Part shown: piece after piece, positions 32,548 to 43,778 of the stretch | How positions within the stretch are numbered: the stretch's first letter is position 1 | Layout: the number at the start of each line of letters is the position of its first letter | DNA from: Adiantum capillus-veneris | Lineage: Eukaryota > Streptophyta > Polypodiopsida > Polypodiales > Pteridaceae | Assembly: GCA_014529385.2 (NCBI GenBank) | Contig: CM043954.1 | Location: forward strand, 3,728,501-3,792,500 | DNA: 64,000 nucleotides | Direction of reading: 5' to 3' | Program-made: the position numbers and the translations under genes | The notes under the pieces: generated by a model | Told to the model about the DNA's origin: nothing | The model's database searches: none | The model's input: only the letters and a program-made list of their open reading frames with translations

Positions 32548-32832
32548 TCATTCATCACCATTGAGCCTTCGGCTCTCATATGCTATGGCATGCCCCTCTT
32601 GAAGCAAGACTGCTCCAAGGCAATCACCACAAGCATCACATTGGACCTCAAATGGCTTTGAGAGTTCCGAAAGCATAAGGACAGGTTGGGAGGTAAGCTT
32701 CTCTTTGAGCTTGTCAAAAGAATTTTTCTCTTTAGCAATCCATGAGTACTTAAAGTTCTTCTTTGTTAAGTCATGTAATGGTCCTACTATTTGAGAGAAT
32801 TTTTCTATGAAACATCTATAATATACACACAT
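32548..32832 (-). pseudogene. Element D RNase H segment
   Basis: Reads YYRCFIEKFSQIVGPLHDLT, then FEVQCDACGDCLGAVLLQEG and HAIAYESRRLNGDE. The last matches the gypsy RNase H start (D.S..G.GAVL.Q....I.Y.S..L), with the first catalytic Asp in CDACGDCLG. A frame break separates it from RT upstream and from 32,427 downstream. Confidence 0.8.
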
Positions 32833-32860
32833 ACCAATTTTGTATATTCCTTACATTAGG

Positions 32861-33471
32861 CTATGCTTTTATTACCTCCAACTTCGATGGATCCATATGG
32901 ATACCATCTTGAGAAATAATATGACCTAAGTATTGAATCTCTTGAAGGAAAAATTTGCTTTTCTTTTGATTGATAAAAAGCTTGTTCTCTCTCAATGCTT
33001 GAAAAATCACTTGGAAATGTTGCTTGTGTTCTTCCAGGGACTTGGAGTAGATGATGATATTATCAAAGAACACTCCAGTGAATATGTGGTAGGGTCTAAA
33101 GATTTTCTCCATTAAATGATTGAACATGGCTGGTGAATTAGTCAAGCCAAAAGGCATGACTAGATATTCATAAAGACCAAACGTTGTACGGAACGCGGTC
33201 TTTAGGATATCTTTATTCACTATCCTTATTTGATAATAGCCACTTTTAGGTCAATCCTACTGAAGTAGGTAGAGCCTTGTAGCTTATCAAAGAGATCTTC
33301 TACCCAAGGTACTAGAAAAAAAAATTTGATAGTGATATGGTTTAGTGCTCGATACTCCACACACATGCGGTATGTACCATCTTTCTTTTGCACTAGAAGG
33401 ACTAGAGAACAAAAGGGAGAGGAGCTAGGCCTCACCATCCCTTTGTCTGCCAATTCTTGTACTTGAATCAT
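32861..33471 (-). pseudogene. Element D reverse transcriptase
   Basis: Two adjoining frames. 33,471-33,226 gives MVRPSSSPFCSLVLLVQKKD, YRMCVEYRALNHIT and YFSRIDLK. 33,220-32,861 gives TAFRTTFGLYEYLVMPFGLT, NSPAMFNHLMEKIF and FFDNIIIYSKSLEEH. The catalytic YxDD-equivalent is FDN instead of FDD, a likely inactivating change. The fingers-palm order is that of Ty3/gypsy. Confidence 0.85.
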
Positions 33472-33794
33472 GATCTCCTCTTGTTGAGCTTGGGAAACTC
33501 GATAAGGAGGCTTGTTAGGCGGTGAGCTTCTTGGTAGGATCTCAATCCGATGGTCATCATCCCCTCGTTTGGAGGTAAGTCCATAGGGACGTCATCGATG
33601 AACACATCTTGGAATCCATTTTGAAAATTAGACAAGTCTAACTCTTCTTGATTCCTACCATTTACATTAGATGAAACATTAGGACCTTTTAGGGACTCTT
33701 TGACAAAAATCATGTACACAAACTGAGATTTTCATTGATTTATCAAAAGCGGGAGGATTTACAAGTGGTATAGTACGACCAGACTCACTATCAT

Positions 33795-34178
33795 CTATAT
33801 GCATGATCTTTCCTTGTAGGTGAGGTAGATGCTCCTTTCAAGGAACTTCATGTTGGCAGCCATGCAATTGAACCATGGTGCCCCTAGGATAACATCCTCA
33901 TATTGGAGAGAAGAGATGAAAAAGTCTTCTTTGTCGATGTAGCTTTGGACATGAAGCCTCAACTTCCCAATCAAGGGAGTAACAGACGCTTGTTGTCCCT
34001 TAAAAGCTGTATTGGCAGTTATAGTATATTCCATCTTGAATGCTTGAATGTCCAACTTGGTGGCCAGCTCCATTGATATGAAGTTGTGAGTAGAGCCAGG
34101 GTCAAACAAGATGAAGAGATCATGCTCCCTTACCTTTACCCAAGCGTATTTCGTGACTTTGTATTTCGTGAATTTCAT
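33795..34178 (-). pseudogene. Element D retropepsin domain
   Basis: Reads LFILFDPGSTHNFISMELA, with DPG (34,104-34,096) instead of DSG. Then follow KLRLHVQSYIDKEDFFISSL and EDVILGAPWFNCMAANMKF (ILG.PW...N motif of gypsy proteases). The first ten or so residues of the open frame come from the junction with element C and are not part of the protease. Confidence 0.8.
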
Positions 34179-34769
34179 TGATGATTACTCCAGGCATGCA
34201 TGTGTATTTCTGCTTAAAGCGAAGTCCGAAGTTTTTATGTGCTTCAAACAATTTCTGGCTATGGCTGGAAATGTAATGAAATGTACTGTGGGCACCCTCA
34301 TATGTCTCATGATAAAACACCAATGTACAGTGCCGTATACGCCCAACAAAATGGTGTCGCTGAGAGGAAAAACAGGTCTCTTACAAAAATGGCAAGATGT
34401 ATGGTCAAGAGTCAAGCTTTACCACATTCGTTTTGGCTCAAGGCTGTCATGTGTGCCACTTATGTACTCAACAGGTGTCCTACGAAAGCGTTGCAGTCTA
34501 TGACTTCATATGAAGCCTGTCATGATAGAAAGCCATCTATTGAGCACATGCGTGTCTTTGGTTGTTTGGCTTATGGTTTAGTGCCACAAGTGCATCGCAA
34601 AAAATTGGATGATAAGGTTGTCAAATGTATTTTTGTTGGTTATAGTGTTGAAAGCAAAGGTTACAGGTTGTGTCATCCGCAAACAAAGCGTATTTTGGTT
34701 TCACGGGATGTGGTGTTTGTGGAAGATTTTGTTCAGGCCTTGTTGTCATGTACTAGAGAAGTAATGTAA
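34146..34769 (+). pseudogene. Element C integrase (partial, frameshifted)
   Basis: First frame: FIDDYSRHACVFLLKAKSEV, then a deletion that removes the second catalytic Asp region (LRSDRGG is replaced by a TLICLM join). Second frame, from 34,330: YAQQNGVAERKNRSLTKMAR (catalytic Glu), VFGCLAYGLVPQ, KCIFVGYSVESKGYRL. Stop TAA at 34,767. Same family as B. Confidence 0.82.
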
Positions 34770-34792
34770 GCTCATAGGACATTTATGACACT

Positions 34793-36710
34793 TTGTTGCC
34801 TCTTTTCAGTGGTGGAAGTTCGAATGTAAATTCCAATGAGGCAAATGTACAGCCTATGGGGGTTTCTAAAAATGTTATAGATCACCCTATTATTGATGCA
34901 GATGTACATGATGTACTTGATGAGGAAAGGGCTGAAAATGAGCAGGCTAGAGGTATACCAACATGGCTGGTGCACACTTTGCGTGACAGTAAATTGGATG
35001 CACCTTTGTCTAGTCGTACTCGTTCAGGATCTCACCATGCATCTTATGCATCAGATTGTTATGCTTTAGCTATGTCTAGCTTACATGATGTTGAGGAACC
35101 TCTGTCTTTTGATGAAGCACAAAATTCAAAAAATTGGATGGATGCCATGCAATCAGAATATGATACACTTATAGAAAATGACACATGGACTTTATGTGAT
35201 TTGCCTCCTGGAAAAAAGGCCATTGATACGAAGTGGGTTTATAAGTTGAAACGCAAGCTGGATGGTGAGATTGATCGCCATAAGGCTCGACTTGTTGCAA
35301 AGGGTTATGCACAGCAAAAAGTCATAGATTATAAAAAGACTTTTGCTCCCACTTGTCGTATGACTACTGTGCGTTTTCTATGTGCATTGGCAGCTCATTT
35401 TGGTTGGGATGTACATCAATCAGACATTGTTACTACTTTCTTGAAAGGTGACATATTTGAGGAAGTTTATGTAACGCAGCCTCACGGTTTTGTCAAGAAA
35501 GGACAAGAGGACAAAGTGTGCAAATGTAACAAGGATTTGTATGGGTTGAAGCAATCTTCTCGTGCTTGGTATGAGAAATCTGACACTCATTTGGTCAAAC
35601 AAGGCTTTTGTAACAGTCCAACAGAAAGCACATTGTATGTAAAGCGAGAGGGTGATGTACTTCTCATTGTGGTTCTTTATGTAGATACTTTGCTGATCAC
35701 TGGACTAAATGAGAGACATATTGCTAAATTTAAGGCTTTGAATGCTACTTTCAAGATGAAAGATTTGGGAATGTTGCATCACTACTTGGGCATCGAGTTC
35801 AAGTAGTGTGATGGTGGTATTGCCTTGTGTCACAAAAGTTACACAGAGACATTGTTATGTAAGTTTGGACTTGAGGATTGCAAACCTATTGCCACTCCCA
35901 TGGAAACAGGTTTGAAATTGAGTCTACATGATGCTGGTGATCTTGCAGATGTCACTTTTTACCAAACTACTGTTTGATGCCTCATTTATGTATGCAACAC
36001 GAGGCCAGATATTCAGTTTGTAGTCTCACAGGTCAGTAGATTTATGCATAGCCCAGGGTCTAAGCATTGGCAATCTGTCAAGAGGATTTTTTGCTACCTT
36101 AGTGGCACTTTACATCTTGGCTTGTTTTATCCCAAGGGGGGATCATTGCCGCCAGACTTACATGCTTTTTTGGACTCATATTGGGCTGGTTGTTTTGACT
36201 TGTGAGTGTCCACAAGTGGTTCTTGTTTCATTCTTGGCAGTTCATGTATATCATGGTTGTTTTGACAGGTGAGTGTCCACAAGTGGTTTTTGTTTCATTC
36301 TTGGTAGTTCATGTATATCATGGTTGAGCAAGAAGAAACCTACTGTGGACACTTTGAGTTGTGAGGCTGAGTAGAGGGCAGTCTTCACAGCTACAGTTGA
36401 GTGTGTATGGCTCAGATGCCTTATGGCTGATTTGGGTGTTGGATAGGATACTTCCAACACTATCTACACAGACAGTCAGAGCACATTGGCAATTGCAAGG
36501 AACCTAGTTTTTCATGCTCGCACAAAGCACATTGAGGTGCATTACCACTATGTCAAGGAGAGGCTCTCAGCAGAAGAGATCAGCTTGGCTTATGTGCCAA
36601 CACAGGACAACCTTCCAGATATTTTCACAAAGGCATTGTCTCGTGAGAAGCTTGAAGCTTTTCGCAAAGCTTTGGGCTTACTTCCTTTGTGGACTGATCA
36701 TGTCCTCTAG
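34793..36710 (+). pseudogene. Element C reverse transcriptase and RNase H
   Basis: The 337-aa frame 34,793-35,806 covers the RT start through FHMKDLGMLHHYLG-type sequence; the YVDD loop reads LYVDTLLITG, so the second Asp is changed. A TAG at 35,804-35,806 follows; later pieces give the RNase H region (SKHWQSVKRIF, VEYHYV-like HIEVHYHYVKERL, YVPTQDNLPDIFTKALS) to 36,710. A short duplication of TCATGGTTGTTTTGACAGG context lies at about 36,190-36,320. Confidence 0.8.
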
Positions 36711-36761
36711 GCATGGCACTTCCCTTTACTCATGTGCCAGATCTCATTCACCACATCACTC

Positions 36762-36772
36762 CAGGGGGGATT
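36762..36772 (+). promoter_or_regulatory. Polypurine tract of element C
   Basis: CAGGGGGGATT directly 5' of the LTR start TGTTACC, as in A and B on the other strand. Confidence 0.75.
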
Positions 36773-36999
36773 TGTTACCATATACATGTGGTAGTGATGT
36801 GTGTGAACACACTAGGACCGTCGGGGCATTTTTCCCCTCTTTAGGAGGTTTTTTCCCCCGAGCATTGTATATATGACCATCACTCTAGGGCTATCTATCT
36901 TTACATTGCACATAAAGGAATACACTCTCTATTGTGTGCCTTGAGCTTCCTTCGTCTTCTCCAAGCTATGTGCGTTTCTCTACAACCCTAAATCCAACA
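36773..36999 (+). repeat. 3' LTR of element C (227 bp)
   Basis: TGTTACCATATACATGTG ... ACCCTAAATCCAACA. Same length as the B LTRs. Confidence 0.9.
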
Positions 37000-37479
37000 G
37001 ATAATAAGCGTACTTATTATGTCAAATGTAAATTTTTAGCAAGAATGGATTGATGGTGATTACATTTTGTTTTTATGGCTGAAAATAGTAATTATTATCT
37101 TTAAAATTGAATTTGATCTATCACAGCTCAAAAGGGACTTCACAAGGAGTTTCAAGTTTGAAGTGTACCTAATGAAAAATTGCCATATATTAACTCCAGG
37201 ATCAATGCAAAGCTCATTAGCAGCATCAAAGAAATAATACAATGAAGTAAAAGATCCAAGAACTACCAGAATTCTAACCTGAAGAGGAGTCAAACTGTGA
37301 AGCTAAGAAGACTTTTGCTGGTGAATCACTGCTAGAAAGGCATCATGTGCCGTATTTCACGATCGATTCAAAAGTACAGAGACAGCCAGGTGGTGGAGCT
37401 GCAAATGCTACCCAAGGAAATCTATGAACATAGCCCAGTCTCTAGAAGTCCAAGAATCACATTATAAGCCTGGCGTATT
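37000..37479. other. No gene seen
   Basis: Flank between element C and ORF family copy 2. The part from about 37,320 may belong to copy 2 but has no alignable frame. Confidence 0.4.
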
Positions 37480-38241
37480 ACCATTCTATCAAATGGATCC
37501 ATGCAGAGTAGACCTGCATAGGGCCTATGAACTGCTAAGCTCAATATAGGAAGATGGAACGGCTAGAATCTCAGATTCTATAGGTCAAGCCATAGAGGTA
37601 AGCATTACTAAGAGATCGTTGCCGAAGCTTTGAAGCTACCTATGGAAGGTGAGTCTGATGAGATCCAAAGAGAAGAAAAGGACGGACTCTTTACTCAAAA
37701 CATTGCAGCTACAACTTTCCAAGATATGATTCACGAGCCATTTAAAGAACCCACCTACCTCTTCCCCCAACACTTCCATTTCATTTCAAAGAGACCACCC
37801 CGCTACACATGCCCAAACCAATGACCATGCATTAGCTTCTGCATTTAGTATGGCTCTAAAGACAAAACTGCCTATGTTGATAGACCATGCCGCATATGTG
37901 ATGAGCACCCTAAAAAGCACAAAGAAGTCCAGTAGCATCAATTATTTCGGGGGCCCAAAGCAAGAAGAGGGGGAGGACGATATAGCACCCCTCATCAGAA
38001 GAAAATCCATGAGAAACTTAGTTCAACCACCCGAAGTCGCAAAGGCCCAATGGAGGAGCCTGAAGACCAACCCTCTACTACTAAAAGTACTCTTGATATG
38101 GATATCAATAGGAAAGAAAGAAAACCGCCAAAGGAAAGCAGAAGGTAGGAGAAAGAATCTCAAAGTGAGTGAAAGCTCCACCAACCATCATAATCGAAGA
38201 ACCTACACAAAGAGAAGCCCTACTTTAACGGGATGAAGATG

Positions 38242-38245
<4 letters not shown>

Positions 38246-38295
<50 letters not shown>

Positions 38296-38306
38296 GGGGG
38301 GGGGGG
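38246..38306 (+). repeat. (GT)n followed by (G)28
   Basis: A GT run of about 33 bp, then 28 consecutive G, then a G-rich imperfect tail to about 38,320. Second instance of this composite in the window. Confidence 0.95.
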
Positions 38307-38908
38307 AGGAGGGGGGAGGTCTCAAAAGGTGAATACCGGTAGACAAACCCTAAAAAACTACGCACCAAAAATCCATTGTACAAAGAGAGAGAAGATCCAT
38401 TGGCTGACCTAGAGTGCATTTATGGACAAGAAGAGCAAGGAAGAGAAGGTGAGGGTGAAATGGTGGGTACAAGTAAAGATGAATTTGTGGGCATTTCCAC
38501 AGCGGCAGAAGCCTTAAAAACCTCCACTAAACCACTCTCTCCTATCCAAGAAGAAACACAAAAAGAAGATATAGGAAAAAACTCTCCAAATCCCCGAGCC
38601 ACAAAAAGTATACCATAGTCCACCCAAAAAGAGAAAAAGATGTGCAGATAGAGCATAAAATAGTTGAACAAGACGAGGTCCTATAGCAAAAGACTAAAGA
38701 AACGGATATGATTGAGAAAAAATCAGAAGAAGATTCGTTAGAGCAAGAAGAATAGGAAGAAGAAGGACAACCAAAAACTAATGAGGCAAACACCTCTATA
38801 CCAAGGGATATAAAAGAAATAGAGGAGTATGCCCAGTTGCACATCACATCATAAAAAAGATAAAGATTGAGGGTACACTAGGGAAATAAGGATAACAAAG
38901 GTAAAGGC

Positions 38909-39223
38909 TTGAACCAACACCTTGCAGCTCGACTTGAAGTAGTAGAGGCTTTTGTAGAGGAATTTAGTGTCTTGCATAAGAAGTCACAAGCCAAAGTCAA
39001 AATCTTGGAAGAGACAAACATAAAGCAATTGGTTGAACTCAAAGAAAGGATGAAACTTGAGGAAAATTTGACCTCTACAAGTGAAGGCTATGAGAAAAGA
39101 ATACAAGAGCTAAAGACCACAGTGCTAGATACGAATGCCCATGCTCATAGATACAACTCAAAGTGGCCAACATCCAAGAAACACAAGCAAAAGCTAGACT
39201 CAAAGACCAAAGTGAGCTTCTAG
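38909..39223 (+). CDS. Coiled-coil segment of the ORF family, copy 2
   Basis: A 104-residue open stretch: ARLEVVEAFVEEFSVLHKKS, ILEETNIKQLVELKERMKLE, GYEKRIQELKTTVLD. Leu/Val/Ile in heptad spacing with charged flanks. It corresponds by position to 3,051-3,643 in copy 1. The Met used as start is not meaningful. Confidence 0.45.
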   Translation: MNQHLAARLEVVEAFVEEFSVLHKKSQAKVKILEETNIKQLVELKERMKLEENLTSTSEGYEKRIQELKTTVLDTNAHAHRYNSKWPTSKKHKQKLDSKTKVSF

Positions 39224-39865
39224 GAAAGTTGAAGGCAAACCCCACCATCCTCACTCTCCATGGGTCAAACCTTGCTTATCACGCCATGGAAAAGGAATAA
39301 AGATCTAGAGACTGAGCTCAAACTGGAACAAATGCAAAGATGAGAGGTCTCTCTTACTTTCATGAACAAAGAAGACACCTATCATAAACAATTTGCAAAA
39401 TTACAAGAAGCTCTAAAAGCGTCCCAAGAGCAGCTAAAAGGCAAGAAAAGGCTGACAAAAGAAGAAACTCTTGGGTCTTTACCAAAGGAAGCAGAAGCTC
39501 TCTAGTTTTTGCAATATGAGGAAGAGATTGAAGCCACAGCCTCACCTCCAGAGTCAGCTCCACTCGAGCTTGCAGTAGAGCAAGGGCCCATAAACAATTT
39601 CACTCTACTGAAACTAGAAAAACCTTGAAAGTAAATATAGAGCTGGAGACGGAGGATATTTGAAAACGTAATGGCCTGATAGCAGCAAATTCTACATTCT
39701 ACCACTGTGGCATAGTTAACTTCCCAATAGATTATAGATACATGGCACCAACAATCACTTACGTATCCTCTTGTCAAATATGAACTCCTTGAAGTCAAGG
39801 AAAGGCTACTTGAAGATCAAGCTGCAAACAATGCAAAACGGCACCTTGCCTAGAGAAATCTTTGG

Positions 39866-40444
39866 TTGAAGAGGCATCCAAGATACATGATTTTGTTCAC
39901 CCAAGCTCCTGTAGAGATCAAGAAGGATCCTACAATTTTCCCAACTCCCAGAGTGAGGAGTTGGGGCAGCCAGAAACTCATCTTGAAGAAACAGCTTACA
40001 TGGCTCAACTATCCCATATTGTCTCCACCCAAGGGCAAAGCTACAAAGTATTACATGCTAAAGACATTGATAGATACAATTGGAATCTCCAAGAGGATCC
40101 TTAACATTACATGCATCATGTTTATTAGGATATCAAAGATAATCCTAACTTGTATGCAGACATTTCACCAAGCCAAGCAAACGGGTGCTTCATGGATGTC
40201 TTTCCTTGAGAGCAACTAGGGATTGTGTTATGACTTGTCACACCAACCACTTGATGAAATGCTATATGGATTATTTGCAAGAGTAATGTTTCTTCCATCC
40301 TACTACATGCAAAATTTTGAAAAAGCGTTCTACGCTGGCTTCTTCACCTTCAAGACAAAGATCTTTGGCCCAATCATTGAAAATCCACGGGCAAGATTCA
40401 TTGGCTACTCTGCAATGGAGCTCAACACGCCTATCAACCTTTAG
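39866..40444 (+). pseudogene. C-terminal conserved block of the ORF family, copy 2
   Basis: One frame with a single TAG at 40,217-40,219. It has IGISKRILNITCIMFIRISK and ILTCMQTFHQAKQTGASWMS, then after the stop GLCYDLSHQPLDEML, YGLFARVMFLPSYYMQNF and KAFYAGFFTFKTKIFGPI. The match to 4,298-4,645 is collinear over about 100 residues. The stop TAG at 40,442 and the earlier one fit CAG-to-TAG changes. Confidence 0.6.
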
Positions 40445-40560
40445 CTCCTCACAAAAGGTGATAAAAAGCTCAAAATCAAGTACTACAAAGCTCTAGACTC
40501 ACTCAAGAAACAACATCCAGCTCGCAAGCCAAAGCATTACTTGGCTATCTAAAGCTATGT

Positions 40561-41173
40561 TACGGATGACCCAGGCTAGGAGGGTGTAATGTTAGTGGTA
40601 GGCTAACTTGACAACACAATTTTGCACATTGTTTAGCCGACTTTTGTAATTTCTATCATTTTTTATTTGAAAATCCCATCATGTCCAAATATATAAATTT
40701 GATAATGATTTTGAGAATGTAAAGTCGGTAGTAGAAGCCAAGAGCTTCTAGATTGTATTTATCCAGGTCATCTCTAGTCCCTACTTACCGAAAATTGAGC
40801 CAGTTCCTCATTCCAAAACCTTGTGGATAAGGTAAAAACGCCAATTTTTGTAAAGCTTTTTTAAGTTCATTTTGGATAACAAGCGTACGACTCAATTATA
40901 GAGTACTGTGTACTCTCCTTCTTCCCTCTCAAGCTCGTAACTCTCTCACAAATGGTCTGTTTGGAGCACCATATTTGCTTCATTGCGTTCGCAAGTGAAA
41001 GCTCTACGTGACCTTTTAATTTTCTCACAATAAATGTGTGGTTTTGTAGTGGCTAACCTTCTTTTAAATGTGCTCATAAGTCAAGATTTACATATCCAAA
41101 TTTCATTTTATCCATAGGAGGGGTGTTAAGATAGCATTACTAAGCTATAGGGTGCATTTGGGACTGAAAATAG
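40561..41173. other. No gene seen; possible LTR-like start
   Basis: GGAGGGTG followed by TAATGTTAGTGGTAGGC at 40,580-40,603 could be a polypurine tract and LTR start. No partner LTR was found in the window. Otherwise AT-rich spacer up to element F. Confidence 0.4.
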
Positions 41174-41493
41174 TGTAAAGTGTGAGCTTTGTCCTAAGGT
41201 GTGAGTCAAGGAGAGAAGAGTGGATTTATCCCACATGCTGTGGAGCAAGGCTGTAGAGCTACTTAAAGCTCATTTCTTGAATCAATAAACAACAAATTCA
41301 TTTTGCACTACATGCTTGTCTATGGTGAGCTTGTAGTAAGCTAAGTCAATACTCAAGATTGTGTTTATGAGTCCAAGCTAATCCTATCTTGGAACCTAAT
41401 TTACTTGAGTGATAACCTTGCTTACACACACTCACACACTTGCACCATGTTTCTCTTTCATCCACCATAGCTAGCACGATCCAATTCCTAACA
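41174..41493 (+). repeat. 5' LTR of element F (320 bp)
   Basis: TGTAAAGTGTGAGC ... CCAATTCCTAACA, followed by the primer site. It differs from the 3' LTR at about ten positions. Confidence 0.92.
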
Positions 41494-41951
41494 TTTGGTA
41501 TCAAAGCCATAGTGTGCTAGCTAGGATTGTTGTTATGCATTTGTGTGTTAGTACAATTAGCATTCATTGATCGTCATTAGATAGATCCATTAGATTTGCT
41601 CTTCTAATTGCATACCGCACGCTTGATTAGTGTTCCATTGGCTACATGAGCATGTTCTTGAGCTAAAGACACTTGGGCCACTACTCACTGGCCAATTAGA
41701 AGCCTAATTAGCATTATATTGCATTTAATTTCCATCAAGAACTTGCATTTTGCATTCAATGGCTGCTCCTCATTTTGGAAAAATTGGCATTCACCATTGG
41801 TATGTGTGCATAGCCCCATTCAAATGCTTTCCGTCAAGCCCACCCATGCCAAAATCGCATTTAATTTGCCTATCCTAAAGCTTGCTTGATTTTGGTCTCA
41901 TACACACCCTCAATCTCTGGAATTTTCTACAGAACAAAGCCACAGGGGCAC

Positions 41952-41952
<1 letters not shown>

Positions 41953-41982
<30 letters not shown>
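41953..41982. repeat. (GT)n microsatellite
   Basis: About 30 bp of GT inside element F. Confidence 0.9.
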
Positions 41983-41983
<1 letters not shown>

Positions 41984-42779
41984 CTGCCTAAGAGAGCATT
42001 CAATGCTCATCAACTTTTTTCCACACCACCACCTTTCCTTTGTGAGCCCACGTGGTGGGAACCTCCTATTTTAGGGGCCTTTGAGCATTTTTTAAGGGCG
42101 GCCACACCCCAAATAGGGCGCCCACTAGGTGGACTTCAACTAGCGCTCAACTGTTTTTTACAAGCATTTCGGGTTCGCCACCGGCCGGCTACCCGCATCC
42201 GTCCGCTCCTGCCTGCGCCAGCGCCCGCGTATGTTCAATCGGCCGCGATTGTTTGCCTACTACCGTCCTGCCACAGACCTCCCTTGCACGCTCAACCGCT
42301 TTTAACAAGCTTGTCGGGTCCGCCCCTAAAGGGCCTCCCTTCCCACGACACTGCCTCAAGGGCTTTAAGCTTGCCTTGAGCACCGGTTCCCACACTGACT
42401 CCCGGCCTCAAGTAAATCTCCTAGTTTTTTAAGCCCCCTTTCCCACATCCTGCTGCTCCAAGGCAAACCTCCAAGAAGCCCAAAGCTTCCAAGCTCAAGG
42501 CCCTGCTCCCACCAAACTGCAGCAAGGCAACCGAAAACTTTCAAAGCCTCAAAGGCATCAAAGAACTCCGAGTGGAAGAGATAAAGCAACCAAAGGCAAA
42601 TTTCAAAAGGCTTTATCTCAAAGAAAATCTTCAAAGCATCACCAAGCATCCAAAGGAGCATCACTTCACTGTGAAGAGGGGCTTCACCAACAGTGAAGAG
42701 GAGCTTCACATTGAAGCAAAAATCCAAAGTACAAATTGAAATCTTGCAGCCAAGCACAACACTTTCTTGCAATGTATGT

Positions 42780-43070
42780 AATTATCTTTGTCTACATGGA
42801 TGACATTATGTGCTTTTGTGATGGGATAGAAATTGGCATTGGAGAGTCTCCAAATCGCTAAAATATCTCCATGTGTGAAGAATTTGTGACAAATTGTATG
42901 AGAAATTCCGCATGCTTGGGCTCTTGGAGTATAACCAAGATGGAAGAGAGCATTAATTTTTGCATAAACCTTTTCATAGGATATTTTAGCATATTGTTGC
43001 ATGTCATTATGACGCATGGAATAAATCCTGATTGTACCACAAAAAGGGGGACAAAAGTACTCGTTTGAGG
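42780..43070 (+). pseudogene. Degenerate reverse transcriptase trace in element F
   Basis: Reads IIFVYMDDIMCFCDG, resembling the copia 'LLYVDDML(I)' catalytic loop. Then a stop, then CEEFVTNCMRNSACLG, which fits poorly to the sequence after the loop in copia RT. The identification rests on the YMDD motif and its place in the element only. Confidence 0.35.
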
Positions 43071-43244
43071 GGAGGATACGAAGTCAGACCATGAAGCAGT
43101 TGAAAGCAACAGTAGAAGCAACGAAGGCAGGAGACCTGACAGAGGATCAGCTCACATAGTAGAAGACAAAAAGGACAAAGACGAGAGCAACGTTTGGGAA
43201 GACCCATTTTGAAGATGCTAACTCTCTACTTGTAGGGGAGGACT

Positions 43245-43432
43245 TTTCCTGTGTGGATACCAGCTTATCATCCTGTGTGGACATCACCATCCTTTGTGGA
43301 TCTTTCTTGTGTGGATTTTACCATCCTGTGTGGATATCACCATCCTTTGTGGACTTTATTTTCTTGTGTGGATATCACCATCCTATGTGGATTTTGTTAG
43401 CCTGTGTGGATCATGCATCTTCAGTATCTTGT
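43245..43432 (+). repeat. TGTGTGGA-type minisatellite in element F
   Basis: About ten imperfect copies of an 18-20 bp unit such as CATCCTGTGTGGATATCAC, just before the polypurine tract. Confidence 0.8.
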
Positions 43433-43458
43433 CTTAGTCCAAACCTCAAGGGGAGGAT

Positions 43459-43778
43459 TGTAAAGTGTGAGCTTTGTCCTAAGGTGTAAGTCAAGGAGAG
43501 GAGAGTGGATTTATCCCACATGATGTGGAGCAAGGCTATAGAGCTACTTTAAGCTCATTTCTTGAATCAATAAACAACAACTTCATTTTGCACTACATGC
43601 TTGTCTATGGTGAGCTTGTGCTAAGCTAAGTCAATACTCAAGATTGTGTTTATGAGTCCAAGCTAGTCCTATCTTGGAACCTAATTCACTTGAGTGATAA
43701 CCTTGCTTACACACACTCACACACTTTCACCATGTTTCTCTTTCATCCACCATAGCTAGCACGATCCAATTCCTAACA
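43459..43778 (+). repeat. 3' LTR of element F (320 bp)
   Basis: Same ends as the 5' LTR and followed by AATAG. Confidence 0.92.

Larger units (their letters stand above)
30840..34145 (-). mobile_element. Ty3/gypsy (chromovirus-like) element D, truncated at both ends
   Basis: Minus-strand order protease, RT, RNase H, integrase, chromodomain-like end. No LTR is visible on either side, and gag is missing. The 5' end meets element C head to head at 34,145/34,146. Confidence 0.85.
34146..36999 (+). mobile_element. 5'-truncated copia element C of the A/B family
   Basis: Runs from the middle of integrase to a complete 3' LTR. No 5' LTR, gag or protease. The first bases (GTATTTCGTGACTTT) are repeated at once with one change, a 15-bp duplication at the breakpoint. 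Confidence 0.88.
37480..40560 (+). pseudogene. Unrecognised repeat-encoded ORF, copy 2
   Basis: Same order of parts as 1,060-4,740. The N-block at about 37,510-37,650 reads LHRAYELLSSIQ.DGTARI, then VSITK, then after a frameshift EIVAEALKLPMEGE. A His/Phe-rich part (LFPQHFHFISKRPPRYTCPN) and a charged stretch follow. Coiled coil lies at 38,909-39,223 and the C-block at 40,110-40,444. Many stops are present. A GT/G microsatellite has expanded inside it (38,246-38,306). A chain-terminated tail (LAI, then VTDDPG) precedes TGTAATGTTAGTGG at about 40,587. The family is not recognised. Confidence 0.65.
41174..43778 (+). mobile_element. Compact copia-like element F (2,605 bp)
   Basis: Two 320-bp LTRs (41,174-41,493 and 43,459-43,778) and a perfect target-site duplication AATAG (41,169-41,173 and 43,779-43,783). 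The primer site TTTGGTATCAAAGCC (41,494-41,508) and tract AAGGGGAGGAT (43,448-43,458) are present. The 1,965-bp interior has no gag or integrase. Its only retroelement trace is an IFVYMDDIMCF stretch near 42,782-42,815, like the RT YVDD loop. It also has a GC-rich block at 42,030-42,400 unlike its surroundings. Confidence 0.88.

Noticed and set aside
41882-42379. 165-aa Pro/Leu-rich frame as a host gene
   Set aside because: It starts before a GT run and reads through the GC-rich block of element F; no domain or start context supports it, so only the GC-rich block is reported.
43253-43489. Cys-rich 78-aa frame
   Set aside because: Translation of the TGTGTGGA minisatellite in element F.
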